This document shows positions 54,400 through 64,000 of a DNA stretch of 64,000 bases, in pieces. A program made the position numbers and the translations under genes. The notes under the pieces were generated by a model that ran no database searches, was not told the DNA's origin, and worked only from the letters and a program-made list of their open reading frames with translations. Source of the stretch: Streptomyces sp. 549. Its GTDB lineage: Bacteria; Actinomycetota; Actinomycetes; Streptomycetales; Streptomycetaceae. Every line of letters starts with the position of its first letter. Within the stretch, counting starts at the first letter, position 1. The DNA is taken from NCBI RefSeq assembly GCF_030124175.1, contig NZ_JASKMT010000009.1:62001-126000 (forward strand), read 5' to 3'.

Positions 54400-54613
54400 G
54401 GAGCGCCTCCCTGAGGAGCGGGATCATCCGCACCGGAACCCTGATCACAGACTCGTACCCAGGGATCGGCACGTCCCGCGAGCTTTCGTCAGTGGTCTGC
54501 TCGTCTGCCGTCCACCCCTGGATCACAAGATCCTTCGACTCCTGGTCCACCCACACAGCGGGTGATCCGTGATCTCCGGACTCTGGATCCTTCCCGACGA
54601 ACCGTAAGGCCAT
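54380..54613 (-). CDS. Small conserved protein at the head of the XRE cassette
   Basis: 77-aa acidic protein: MALRFVGKDPESGDHGSPAV, VIQGWTADEQ and a C-terminal helix RMIPLLREALRVAESD. Similar proteins occur in Streptomyces directly upstream of DUF6879 genes as far as I remember; function unknown. ATG 54613 is preceded by GGAGGGA. TTGACC at about 54690 on the minus strand may be the -35 of a weak promoter, but no good -10 lies 17 bp away. Confidence 0.75.
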   Translation of the reverse strand: MALRFVGKDPESGDHGSPAVWVDQESKDLVIQGWTADEQTTDESSRDVPIPGYESVIRVPVRMIPLLREALRVAESD

Positions 54614-54848
54614 GGAGTCCCTCCCCGCGGAGCATGTTGCGCCTGGTTGCTCGACCTTCACCCTGTCGGAACCTGCGGGTCAAGTGGGCGTGTTCACTCT
54701 GATCCAGCCGGAAGCCGGTGCCGCTCGTCGATGTGAGTGGCCTGTCCACGCTCCGTCGCTCCGAGCCTCCGAGGAAACTCGTCACGCTCCCTCTCGCCCG
54801 AACCGGCAAGCGTCCCGGCCATCCGCCGGACGGGGTCCCCGCCGGAGC

Positions 54849-56777
<1,929 letters not shown>

Positions 56778-56920
56778 GGGGTGTCCTCGTGTGCGGGGGC
56801 GGATCGACCGTGGGTGGACTGTGGGTGGTCATCCAGCCTAACGCCTCCGGCACGGCCCCCCGATCGCTGCGGGCGGGCCCCGGACCGGCCCCTGCCCCGG
56901 GGGCGTGGGGGTGGGCTTCC

Positions 56921-58486
56921 CTAGCGGGAGGTGGTGAGGCGGCCGGCGCGGTCGGAGGCGGTGAAGGCGGTGATGCGGCTCCACTCCCGGGGCAGTTCCT
57001 CCTCGCAGCGGGTGGCGCGTTGCGCCTCCCGTTCGTGCAGCACGCCGTAGGTGAAGGAGGGCTCGCCCGCTGCCTGCGCCTGGGCGGCGAGTTCCCGCAG
57101 CGCGCCGCGGGCCACGACACTGTCCTGGTGCTCGCCCAGCAGGCTCTGCAGGGCCTTCATGTGGCGTACGTAGCGCTTGGCGGGCTTGCCGAGGACGGGT
57201 CGGGCCGCCTCGGCGGCGTACCGGGTGCGTTTGGCGGCCTTGCGCGCGGTGTGCACGGCCTCGTCGCGTTCGGGGCCGGGCTCGGCGGCGAGCGCCTCGC
57301 CGACGCGGGCGGCGAGGCGGTCGAAGTCCCGGCGCACGGCCTTGGCCATGACTTTGGCCGCGGGCCGGTGGGCGGCCGCCAGCATCGGCGGTTCGGCGAG
57401 CAGTGAGTCGAGGGAGTCGAGCAGGTCCAGGTAGCGGCGACTGTCGAGCACGGTGACGAGCCGGCGCCGGGTGCCGGAGCGGCGGGCGCGGTCGAACAGC
57501 CGCAGCCGGCCGCGGACCGGACCGGTGCGCAGGGCTCGGGGGAGGTCGTCGACGGCCGTCTGGAGGCGGTCGGCCAGCACCTCGCGGTCGCGGTCGACGC
57601 CCAGCTCCCCGGTGAGCCAGCGCAGTTCCTCGACCACGGGTGCGGTGGCGGTGGCGTCCAGTACGGCCCGGTGGGTGCGCAGGGCGCTGCGCAGCCTGCG
57701 GGTGGCGACGCGCATGCGGTGCACCGAGTCGGGTGCGTCGCGGCGCACCGCCGGGTCCAGTTCCACGAGGGCGCGGACCTGGGCGCGGACGTAGCCGAGC
57801 ACGGCCTCGCCCGCGGTGGCCGGCGGCGGAACCTGCTCGGCCTGGTCGCCACCGCTGCTGCCGCTGCTGCCGCGCTGGTGCCCGGGGTCGGCGGTCTCGA
57901 CGCGGGCGCGCTGGAGTTTGGAGGTGTGGGAGGCGGGGCGCAGGCCGGCGGCGAGCAGCCGCTCCTCGACGGTGTCGAGCAGGGCCGGGTCACCGCTGAC
58001 GAGTTCCACCTCGGTCTCGGTCCAGCCGGCGGTGCGTCCGGTGGTCTGGTGCTCGGCTTCGACCTCGTCGACGGCCACTTCGGCGAGCGTGTCGCCGGCG
58101 GTGTCGTGCAGCAGGGTGACGGCCCGGCGGGTGCGCAGTCGCATCACGGGTTCCAGGGCGTGGTCGCGTACCCGGGAGCGGACCAGGCCGGCGAGGGCAG
58201 CGGGCAGTTCCTCCTGGTCGGGGGCCTGGATCTCCTCGCGTACGCCGGGTTCGAGGGGCATCTTGAGGTGCCAGCCGGCGTCGTGGCCGCCGCTGCGGCG
58301 GCGCAGGGTGATGCCCTCGGCGGCGAGTCTGCGGTCGCGGGTGTCGTAGTAGAGGGCGTCAAGGGAGGTGCTGCCGCTGTCGGTGGTGCCGGCCACGCCG
58401 GCGAGGCCGGCCAGCTCCGCCGAGGGGATCTCCCGCCCCGCTTCGGTCTCGTACTTCCGCTCGGTCTCGCGCACCACTGCCACCAT
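56921..58486 (-). CDS. CYTH and CHAD domain-containing protein
   Basis: 521 aa. The N-terminal CYTH domain (residues 1-200) has the ExExK signature ETERKYE and the triphosphate-binding beta tunnel (LDALYYDTRDRRLAAEGITL, ETEVELVSGD). The C-terminal CHAD domain (about 230-510) is helical and histidine/arginine-rich: DSVHRMRVATRRLRSALRT, AVHTARKAAKRTRYAAEA. CYTH proteins hydrolyse inorganic triphosphate and CHAD domains bind polyphosphate, so it probably acts on phosphate polymers. TACGGT is 6 nt before the ATG (leaderless). Confidence 0.92.
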   Translation of the reverse strand: MVAVVRETERKYETEAGREIPSAELAGLAGVAGTTDSGSTSLDALYYDTRDRRLAAEGITLRRRSGGHDAGWHLKMPLEPGVREEIQAPDQEELPAALAGLVRSRVRDHALEPVMRLRTRRAVTLLHDTAGDTLAEVAVDEVEAEHQTTGRTAGWTETEVELVSGDPALLDTVEERLLAAGLRPASHTSKLQRARVETADPGHQRGSSGSSGGDQAEQVPPPATAGEAVLGYVRAQVRALVELDPAVRRDAPDSVHRMRVATRRLRSALRTHRAVLDATATAPVVEELRWLTGELGVDRDREVLADRLQTAVDDLPRALRTGPVRGRLRLFDRARRSGTRRRLVTVLDSRRYLDLLDSLDSLLAEPPMLAAAHRPAAKVMAKAVRRDFDRLAARVGEALAAEPGPERDEAVHTARKAAKRTRYAAEAARPVLGKPAKRYVRHMKALQSLLGEHQDSVVARGALRELAAQAQAAGEPSFTYGVLHEREAQRATRCEEELPREWSRITAFTASDRAGRLTTSR

Positions 58487-58521
58487 GAGGGGACCGTAGT
58501 AGCGGCTCGGGTAGGTCGCAA

Positions 58522-58613
58522 CAGGGCGGGCCGGGTGGGAGCAGGAGAGCGGGTCGGGTGGGAGCAGCAGGGCGGGCCGGGTGGGAGCAGGAGAGCGGGC
58601 CGGGTGGGGGCAG
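58522..58613. repeat. Four 23-bp tandem units (A-B-A-B) upstream of the CYTH-CHAD gene
   Basis: Units start at 58522, 58545, 58568 and 58591. Units 1 and 3 start CAGGGC and units 2 and 4 start GAGAGC, with the shared core GGGCCGGGTGGGAGCAG. The alternation makes a 46-bp higher-order repeat. It is intergenic, so length changes would be harmless to coding and good for strain typing. Confidence 0.9.
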
Positions 58614-58630
58614 CAGGGCAGGTACGGGCG

Positions 58631-58670
58631 ACAGCGGCCGGGCGGGGGTGGGATACCGCCCGGCCGCTGT
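58631..58670 (-). terminator. Terminator of the mre-rod operon
   Basis: Perfect 15-bp stem ACAGCGGCCGGGCGG / CCGCCCGGCCGCTGT with a 10-nt loop, 86 nt after the rodA stop. Confidence 0.85.
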
Positions 58671-58755
58671 GGTCGGCCGGGGCGCGGGGCGGCGGACGGG
58701 GGCGGGCCCGCCGTTCAGCCGCGGGGTGCCGGCGGAGGTGGGTGGGGCGAGGTCC

Positions 58756-59940
58756 TCAGGCGGACATGGGGCGCTGTATGCGGATGGACTGCAGGATGCC
58801 CACGGCGATCCACACCGCGAACATCGACGTGCCGCCGTAGGAGACGAAGGGCAGCGGCAGGCCTGCGACGGGCATGATGCCCAGCGCCATGCCGATGTTC
58901 TCGAAGGACTGGAAGGCGAACCAGGCGATGATGCCCGCGGCCAGGATGGTGCTGTAGAGGTCGGTGGCCTCCAGCGCGATCCGGCAGGCCCGCCACAGCA
59001 CCACGCCGATCAGCGCGATGATGAGGCCGCCGCCGAGGAAGCCCAGTTCCTCGCCGGCCACGGTGAAGATGAAGTCGGTCTGCTGCTCGGGCACGAACTG
59101 GCCGGTGGTCTGGCTGCCCTCGAAGAGGCCCTTGCCGGTGAGGCCGCCCGAGCCGATGGCGATGCGGGCCTGGTTGGTGTTGTAGCCGACGCCCGAGGGG
59201 TCGAGGGCGGGGTTGGCGAACGCCGCGAACCGGTTGAGCTGGTACTCGTCGAGCAGGTCGAGCAGCCACACCGCGACGGCGCCGCAGACCGCCGCGGTCA
59301 CCAGTCCGATGATCCAGCGGTTGGACGCGCCGGAGGCCAGCAGCACACCCAGCAGGATCACGGACATCACCATGACCTGGCCGAGGTCGGCGACCACCGC
59401 GATGGGCAGTGCGCCGAGCGCCAGCGCGTGCAGCACGGTGCGCTGGTCGGGGTGGACGCGGTCCCCGGCGTCCACCTTGGCGGAGAGCACCACCGCCATG
59501 GCCAGGATGATGGTGACCTTGGTGAACTCCGACGGCTGGAGGAAGAAGCCGCCGCCGAGGTTGAGCCAGGCGCGTTCGCCGTTGATGGTGGCGCCGAGCG
59601 GGGTGTAGACCAGCGCGACCAGCACCAACGACAGCACGAACAGCACCGGCATCGCGGACCGCATCCGCCGGTGGCCGAGCCACAGCACGCCGGCGCCCAT
59701 GAGGATGCCGATGCCGGTGTTGACGGCGTGCTTGACCAGGAACGCCTGCGGGTCGCCGCCGGTGAGGTCGGTGCGGTTGCGGGTGGCCGACCAGACCAGC
59801 AGCGCGCCGAGCGCGCACAGGGTGAGCGCGGCGAGCAGCAGCGTCCAGTCCAGGCGGCGTGCCAGGGAGTCCCTGGCCGTCAGCTTGGCCCAGGTGGTCC
59901 TGGGACCGTAGCGGGTGGTGTCGAAGGAATGGGTGCTCAT
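58756..59940 (-). CDS. rodA: Rod-shape SEDS protein RodA (peptidoglycan polymerase)
   Basis: SEDS-family peptidoglycan glycosyltransferase working with its partner PBP2. 394 aa with about ten membrane helices. Motifs include HPDQRTVLHALALGALPI, FVPEQQTDFIFTVAGEELGF (two parts: FVPEQQTDFI and FTVAGEELGF) and IMPVAGLPLPFVSYGG, the SEDS C-terminal signature. Its ATG overlaps the pbp2 stop (ATGA). In Streptomyces the gene (sfr in S. coelicolor) is needed for spore wall rather than rod shape. Confidence 0.94.
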   Translation of the reverse strand: MSTHSFDTTRYGPRTTWAKLTARDSLARRLDWTLLLAALTLCALGALLVWSATRNRTDLTGGDPQAFLVKHAVNTGIGILMGAGVLWLGHRRMRSAMPVLFVLSLVLVALVYTPLGATINGERAWLNLGGGFFLQPSEFTKVTIILAMAVVLSAKVDAGDRVHPDQRTVLHALALGALPIAVVADLGQVMVMSVILLGVLLASGASNRWIIGLVTAAVCGAVAVWLLDLLDEYQLNRFAAFANPALDPSGVGYNTNQARIAIGSGGLTGKGLFEGSQTTGQFVPEQQTDFIFTVAGEELGFLGGGLIIALIGVVLWRACRIALEATDLYSTILAAGIIAWFAFQSFENIGMALGIMPVAGLPLPFVSYGGTSMFAVWIAVGILQSIRIQRPMSA

Positions 59941-62072
59941 GAGAACTCCGCGTCCCGCCAGGCCTTGACCACGGACGTCTTGGTGCGCTGGGCCTTGATG
60001 TTGCCGTCCTCAGCGATGACGGGCAGCTTCTTCTGCGGCGTGAACAGCAGCGCCTGGCTCTTCTTGATGGAGCCGTCCTCCTGCACCCCGTACAGCGCGT
60101 CGTAGATGTTGCGGACCGCGGGTCCGGAGGCTCCGGAGCCGGTACCGGCCTGCGAGATGGTCATGACGATGGTGTAGTCGTCGGTGTAGGTGGCCAGCCA
60201 GGAGGTGGTCTGCTTGCCCTGCACCTGCGCGGTACCGGTCTTGGCCCGCATCGGGATGGTGTCGTGCGGCCAGGCGCCGAAACGCCAGGCGGCGGTGCCG
60301 CGGGTGGCGACGCCGCGCAGGGCCGCGTCCATCTGGCGCACGGTGGCCTTGGTGGCGGGCACCCTGCCGCGCTTCTCGGGCTTGATCTCATCGACGGTGC
60401 GCCCGTCGGGGCTGATGACCGCCTTGCCGACGCTGGGCTTGTACAGCGTGCCGCCGTTGCCGATGGCTGCGTACGCGCTGGCCATCTGTATCGGGGTGAC
60501 GAGGGTGTCGCCCTGTCCGATGGCGTAGATGATGCTGTCGCCGGCCCGCAGGTTCATGCCCTCGACGCAGTTCTCCCGGGCGAGCCGGGTGACGTAGTCG
60601 TCGGAGTCGGACTTGGCCTGCTTGCACCAGCCGTTCTTGTTGGCCTCCCAGTAGTCCTTCTTCCACTGGCGGTCGGGGATGCGGCCGGTGACCTCGTTGG
60701 GCAGGTCGATGCCGGTCTCCTTGCCGAAGCCGAAGCCCTTGGCGGCCTGGTAGAGGTACTCGTTGGGCTTCTTCGGGTTGAGGCCGCCGTCCTTGCGCCA
60801 TTCGCGGTGGCCGAGTTCGTAGAAGACGGTGTTGCAGGAGACCTCCAGGGCCCGGCCGAGGCTGATCGGGCCGTGCCCCTGGGACTCGAAGTTCTTGAAG
60901 GTCTGGTTGCCCAGGCTGTAGGAGGCGCCGCAGTTGTAGTTGCTGTTGAAGGGGTAGCCGGCGTTGACCGCGCCCGCGGTGGAGACGACCTTGAAGATCG
61001 AGCCCGGTGCGGCCTGGCCCTGGATGGCCCGGTTCAGCAGCGGGAAGTTGGAGTCCTTGCCGGTCAGCTTGGTGTACATCCTGGCGTTGATGCCGCCCAC
61101 CCAGGCGTTGGGGTCGTAGTCCGGGTTGGAGGCCATGGCGACGATGCGGCCGGTCTTGGTCTCCATGACGACGGCGGCCCCTGAGTCGGCCTCGTAGGGC
61201 CGGCCGGTGATCTTGTCGGTCTCCTGCCGGGCGGCCTTCATCGCCTTGTCGAGCTGCTTCTCCACTATCGCCTGCACGCGGGAGTCGATGCTGGTGACGA
61301 CGGAGGACCCGGCGACGGCCTTGTCGCTGTCCGCCTCGCCGAGGACCCGGCCGAGCTTGTCGACCTCGTAGCGGGTCACGCCGGCGCTGCCGCGCAGCTT
61401 GCTGTCGTAGGTCCGCTCCAGGCCGGATCGGCCGATCTGGTCGGAGCGCAGCAGCGGCGAGTCGGTGTCCTGGGCCTGGCTGACCTCCTCGTCGGTCACC
61501 GGGGAGAGGTAGCCGAGGACCTGGGAGGTGCCCGCCTTGTAGGGGGCGGGGTAGCGGCGCACGGCGGTGGGTTCGGCGGTGATGCCGGGGAAGTCCTCGG
61601 CGCGTTCGCGGATCTGGAGCGCCTGCTGGGTGGTGGCCTCGTCGGTGATGGGGATCGGCTGGTAGGGCGAGCCGTTCCAGCAGGGCTGGGGGGTCTCGGC
61701 GTTGCACAGCCGGACCTTGTCGGCGACGTCCTTGTAGGGCACGTCCAGGACGTCGGCCAGCCGGGTGAGCACGCCCTGCCCGGCGTCCTTCATCTTCATC
61801 AGCTCGGTGCGGCTGGCGGAGACGACCAGGCGGGTCTCGTTGTCGGCGATCGGCACGCCGCGGGCGTCGAGGATGGCGCCGCGGGTGGCGGGCTGGACGA
61901 CCTGCTGGACGTGGTTGCCGGCGGCTTCCTTCTCGTACTCCTCGCCGTTGCGGATCTGGAGGTACCACAGTCGCCCGCCGAGCGTGAGCAGCAGCGAGAA
62001 GACGAGGATCTGGATGGCGATCAGTCGGATGGTGACCCGGGTGGTGCGCCCGGTCTCCGGAATGTTGCTCAC
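59937..62072 (-). CDS. mrdA: Penicillin-binding protein 2 (class B transpeptidase)
   Basis: 711-aa class B PBP. One N-terminal membrane helix (LIAIQILVFSLLLTLGGRLW), a dimerisation domain with ATRGAILDARGVPIADN, and the transpeptidase domain: SxxK as GSIFK (with AAPGSIFKVVS), SxN as SCN (EVSCNTVFYELGH) and KTG in RAKTGTAQVQG. GTG 62072 has AAGGGGG seven nt upstream. It cross-links spore-wall peptidoglycan with RodA and MreB-type factors. Confidence 0.95.
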   Translation of the reverse strand: MSNIPETGRTTRVTIRLIAIQILVFSLLLTLGGRLWYLQIRNGEEYEKEAAGNHVQQVVQPATRGAILDARGVPIADNETRLVVSASRTELMKMKDAGQGVLTRLADVLDVPYKDVADKVRLCNAETPQPCWNGSPYQPIPITDEATTQQALQIRERAEDFPGITAEPTAVRRYPAPYKAGTSQVLGYLSPVTDEEVSQAQDTDSPLLRSDQIGRSGLERTYDSKLRGSAGVTRYEVDKLGRVLGEADSDKAVAGSSVVTSIDSRVQAIVEKQLDKAMKAARQETDKITGRPYEADSGAAVVMETKTGRIVAMASNPDYDPNAWVGGINARMYTKLTGKDSNFPLLNRAIQGQAAPGSIFKVVSTAGAVNAGYPFNSNYNCGASYSLGNQTFKNFESQGHGPISLGRALEVSCNTVFYELGHREWRKDGGLNPKKPNEYLYQAAKGFGFGKETGIDLPNEVTGRIPDRQWKKDYWEANKNGWCKQAKSDSDDYVTRLARENCVEGMNLRAGDSIIYAIGQGDTLVTPIQMASAYAAIGNGGTLYKPSVGKAVISPDGRTVDEIKPEKRGRVPATKATVRQMDAALRGVATRGTAAWRFGAWPHDTIPMRAKTGTAQVQGKQTTSWLATYTDDYTIVMTISQAGTGSGASGPAVRNIYDALYGVQEDGSIKKSQALLFTPQKKLPVIAEDGNIKAQRTKTSVVKAWRDAEFS

Positions 62073-62085
62073 AACGCCCCCTTGG

Positions 62086-62784
62086 TCACAGTCGTTTGAC
62101 TCCCTTGATCCGGCCTGTTCTGCCGCGTTCCTGGCGGCCGAGCAGGGTTCCGCCGCGCCCGCCGAATCCGCCGTTGCGCCGGCTGCCGCTCTTGGCGAAG
62201 CGGCCGCCTCCGGCGCCGAGCAGGCCGAAGGCGCCCTCGCCGCCGGAGGCGGCCGAGCCGGGGGCCGGCTCGGCCAGCGGGTCGTTGTCGGCCCGCCGGG
62301 CCAGGGCCATGATCAGCGGCACCGTGAAGGGGGCCAGCAGCAGGTCGTAGAGGGTGGCGGTGAAGAGCAGTCCGCCGAGTCCGACGTGGCGGCCGGCGGT
62401 GTCACCTACGAGCGCGCCGACGCCGGCGTAGAGCAGGGTGGAGGACAGGGCGGCTGCGGCGACCACCAGCATGGGGGCGGTGGCGCTGCGGTGCTGGCCG
62501 GTCTCGGGCTTGGTGAGGCCGGCGGCATAGCCGACCACGCACAGCACCAGCGCGTAGCGGCCGACGGCGTGGTCGGCGGGCGGTGCCAGGTCGGCGAGCA
62601 GCCCGGCGCCGAAGCCGATCAGGGCACCGCTGGTGTGGCCGTAGACGAGGGCCAGGGCGAGCACGGTGAGCAGCAGCAGGTCGGGTGTGGCGCCGGGGAG
62701 CTGGAGCCGGGCGAGCACGGTGACCTGCACGACCAGGGCCACCACCACGAGGGTGACGGACAGCAGCGTCCGGTTGAACCGCAT
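62086..62784 (-). CDS. mreD: Rod shape-determining protein MreD
   Basis: 232-aa integral membrane protein with about six helices (LLSVTLVVVALVVQVTVLAR; LLLLTVLALALVYG) and a 55-residue basic, Gly/Arg-rich C-terminal tail that exceeds the usual family length. It couples MreC to the peptidoglycan synthases. ATG 62784 is preceded by AAGGGG inside the end of mreC, 4 nt away, so translation is closely coupled. Confidence 0.92.
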   Translation of the reverse strand: MRFNRTLLSVTLVVVALVVQVTVLARLQLPGATPDLLLLTVLALALVYGHTSGALIGFGAGLLADLAPPADHAVGRYALVLCVVGYAAGLTKPETGQHRSATAPMLVVAAAALSSTLLYAGVGALVGDTAGRHVGLGGLLFTATLYDLLLAPFTVPLIMALARRADNDPLAEPAPGSAASGGEGAFGLLGAGGGRFAKSGSRRNGGFGGRGGTLLGRQERGRTGRIKGVKRL

Positions 62785-62788
62785 CGGT

Positions 62789-63859
62789 CTAGTCCCCTTG
62801 CTCGGCGTCTTGGGCGTCTGCGCCCTGCGGGTTGCCGGCCTGGTCCTGCGGGTCGGCTTGGTCCTGCGGGCCCTGGGGATCCTGGGGATCCTGCGGGCCG
62901 ATCCCGCCCTGCGGGTCGGCGGCGGGGTCCTGGCCGTCGGCTGCGTTCTCGGCACCGGGTGTGACGGTGACGGTGACTGTCGGCGTGGGCCGCGCCTTGG
63001 GCGGGTCGGGCAGCACGGTGTCGCGCGGGTCCTTGCGCGGCGGTTCGACGACGACGCCGACGATGTCCAGCTTGCTGAAGCCGACGTAGGGGCGGACGCG
63101 GACGGTGCGGGTCAGGTCGCCGCTGCTGGGGCTGACCTGGATGATCTCGCCGACGGGCACGCCGGGCACGAACGGCTTGTCGTTGCTGGAACCGAAGGTG
63201 ACCATGCGGTCGCCGCGTTTGACGGACGCCTTGGAGTTGAGCAGCTGCACGGTGAGCGCGCTGTCGCCGCGGCCGTTGGCGAAGCCGATCTCGCCGGTCT
63301 TCTCCATGCGGGTGCCGACGGTGAAGTCCGGGTCGGTGGCCAGCAGCACCGTGGAGGTGCTGGGTCCGACGGTGGTGACGCGGCCGACCAGCCCGTCGCC
63401 GTTGAGCACCGTCATGTCGCGGGTGATGCCGTCCCGCTCACCGATGTCGATGGTGATCGTCCAGGAGAAGCCCTGGGCTGCGCCGATGGCGATGACCTGG
63501 GCTCCCTTGACGCCGTACTGGCCGGCGGCGGCGGTCTTCAGCAGCTTGTCGAGTTCGGCGGTGCGGGTCTTCGTGCGGTCGTCGGACCCGAGGCGCTGCT
63601 TGAGTTCGGCGTTCTCCCGTTCCAGTGCCGCGATGCGGCTGTGCCGGTCGCCGGAGTCGCGGACTGCCGCGATGGCGTTGCCCACCGGGTCGACTGCGGT
63701 GGCGACGGTCTTCTCGACCGGGCCGAACACCGAGGCGGCCGTGTACCGTGCCCGGTCCAGCGGCGACGACTCACCACCGCGCAGGTCCATGGTGATGAGT
63801 GCGAACGCTACGGCGACCAGCAGTACGAGCAGCAGCCGGCTCTCTCGTGTGTCCCTCAC
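62789..63859 (-). CDS. mreC: Rod shape-determining protein MreC with acidic repetitive tail
   Basis: 356-aa bitopic protein. The N-terminal helix is LLLVLLVAVAFALITM; then a coiled coil (RIAALERENAELKQRL) and two beta domains (VIAIGAAQGFSWTITIDIG, GDGLVGRVTTVGP, VKRGDRMVTFGS). The last 70 residues are acidic and Pro/Gln-rich with QDPQDPQGPQD repeats outside the known fold. GTG 63859 has no strong ribosome-binding site. It is part of mreB-mreC-mreD-mrdA-rodA. Confidence 0.95.
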   Translation of the reverse strand: MRDTRESRLLLVLLVAVAFALITMDLRGGESSPLDRARYTAASVFGPVEKTVATAVDPVGNAIAAVRDSGDRHSRIAALERENAELKQRLGSDDRTKTRTAELDKLLKTAAAGQYGVKGAQVIAIGAAQGFSWTITIDIGERDGITRDMTVLNGDGLVGRVTTVGPSTSTVLLATDPDFTVGTRMEKTGEIGFANGRGDSALTVQLLNSKASVKRGDRMVTFGSSNDKPFVPGVPVGEIIQVSPSSGDLTRTVRVRPYVGFSKLDIVGVVVEPPRKDPRDTVLPDPPKARPTPTVTVTVTPGAENAADGQDPAADPQGGIGPQDPQDPQGPQDQADPQDQAGNPQGADAQDAEQGD

Positions 63860-63966
63860 GTGTGACGGCCGTGCCTTTCCCCTTGTAGAACCGTTTTCCT
63901 GTGCCGGGTGTACAACGAGCCGGCGCCGGACGGGCAGTCGCCACCGAGGTGGATCCCTCGTTCGGG

Positions 63967-64000
63967 CTAGCGGCGCGGCTGCGAGTCCAGCACCTGCTGG
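63967..64000 (-). CDS. mreB: MreB, last codons only
   Basis: The frame reads ...QQVLDSQPRR followed by TAG at 63969-63967; the rest lies beyond the window. This matches the C-terminus of streptomycete MreB as I remember it and the fixed position upstream of mreC. The 107-bp gap to mreC is longer than the other spacings in the operon. Confidence 0.75.
   Translation of the reverse strand, partial: QQVLDSQPRR

Noticed and set aside
58522..58613. Repeat array as a CRISPR
   Set aside because: Units are directly adjacent with no spacers, and there are no cas genes.

Overview
This is a high-GC actinobacterial chromosome segment, almost certainly Streptomyces or a close Streptomycetaceae relative. 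The evidence is uniform GC-rich codon use, frequent GTG starts, long unterminated frames on the non-coding strand, a CIRCE-regulated hrcA-dnaJ2 pair, the mreBCD-pbp2-rodA cluster next to a CYTH/CHAD protein, and gene order that from memory resembles the S. coelicolor SCO2550-SCO2611 core. It is a housekeeping region with one clear accessory insertion and several unrecorded-looking regulatory sites.

Layout. 0.1-4.5 kb: rsmE, a nitronate monooxygenase, dnaJ2 and hrcA behind a perfect CIRCE operator. 4.6-16 kb: a metallo-beta-lactamase-fold hydrolase, a DUF3097 protein with TOPRIM-like motifs, hemW, rpsT, lepA, a small secreted protein, a long-chain acyl-CoA ligase, four small minus-strand enzymes and holA. 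16-23 kb: a membrane protein, comEC and comEA (DNA-uptake-type proteins, both with odd extensions) and a DegV-type lipid binder. 23-25.5 kb: a HelR/HelD-type RNA polymerase helicase preceded by what looks like a rifamycin-associated element (RAE) and a translationally coupled 33-codon ORF. 25.5-34.5 kb: leuS with a Leu-rich leader peptide and terminator (attenuation), two identical tRNA-Ala(GGC) genes flanking a small zinc-ribbon gene, then LCP-family protein, rsfS, phosphatase and nadD. 34.6-45.6 kb: M48 peptidase, two membrane proteins, proA, proB, a TagF-like wall polymer transferase, obg, rpmA and rplU. 45.9-56.8 kb: a large RNase E/G and a split pair of TIGR03936/TIGR03960 radical-SAM-linked genes. 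56.9-64 kb: CYTH-CHAD protein and rodA, pbp2, mreD, mreC and the last codons of mreB.

The most interesting part is 51.5-54.6 kb, between the two radical-SAM-linked genes. A 394-aa protein-isoaspartate-methyltransferase-like enzyme is coupled by an ATGA overlap to a 45-codon Pro/Gly/Arg-rich ORF with a strong Shine-Dalgarno site and one Asp-Gly-Gly site. That two-gene layout fits an imiditide-type (aspartimide) RiPP locus. Next to it is an XRE/DUF5753 regulator with two small partner genes, in DNA that looks less GC-rich than its surroundings.

At least ten genes show a -10-like hexamer 6-8 nt before the start codon and no Shine-Dalgarno site, so leaderless transcription appears common. Convergent gene pairs are usually separated by long perfect hairpins that can terminate both ways. 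All assignments come from reading the sequence and from recalled family knowledge; no searches were run.
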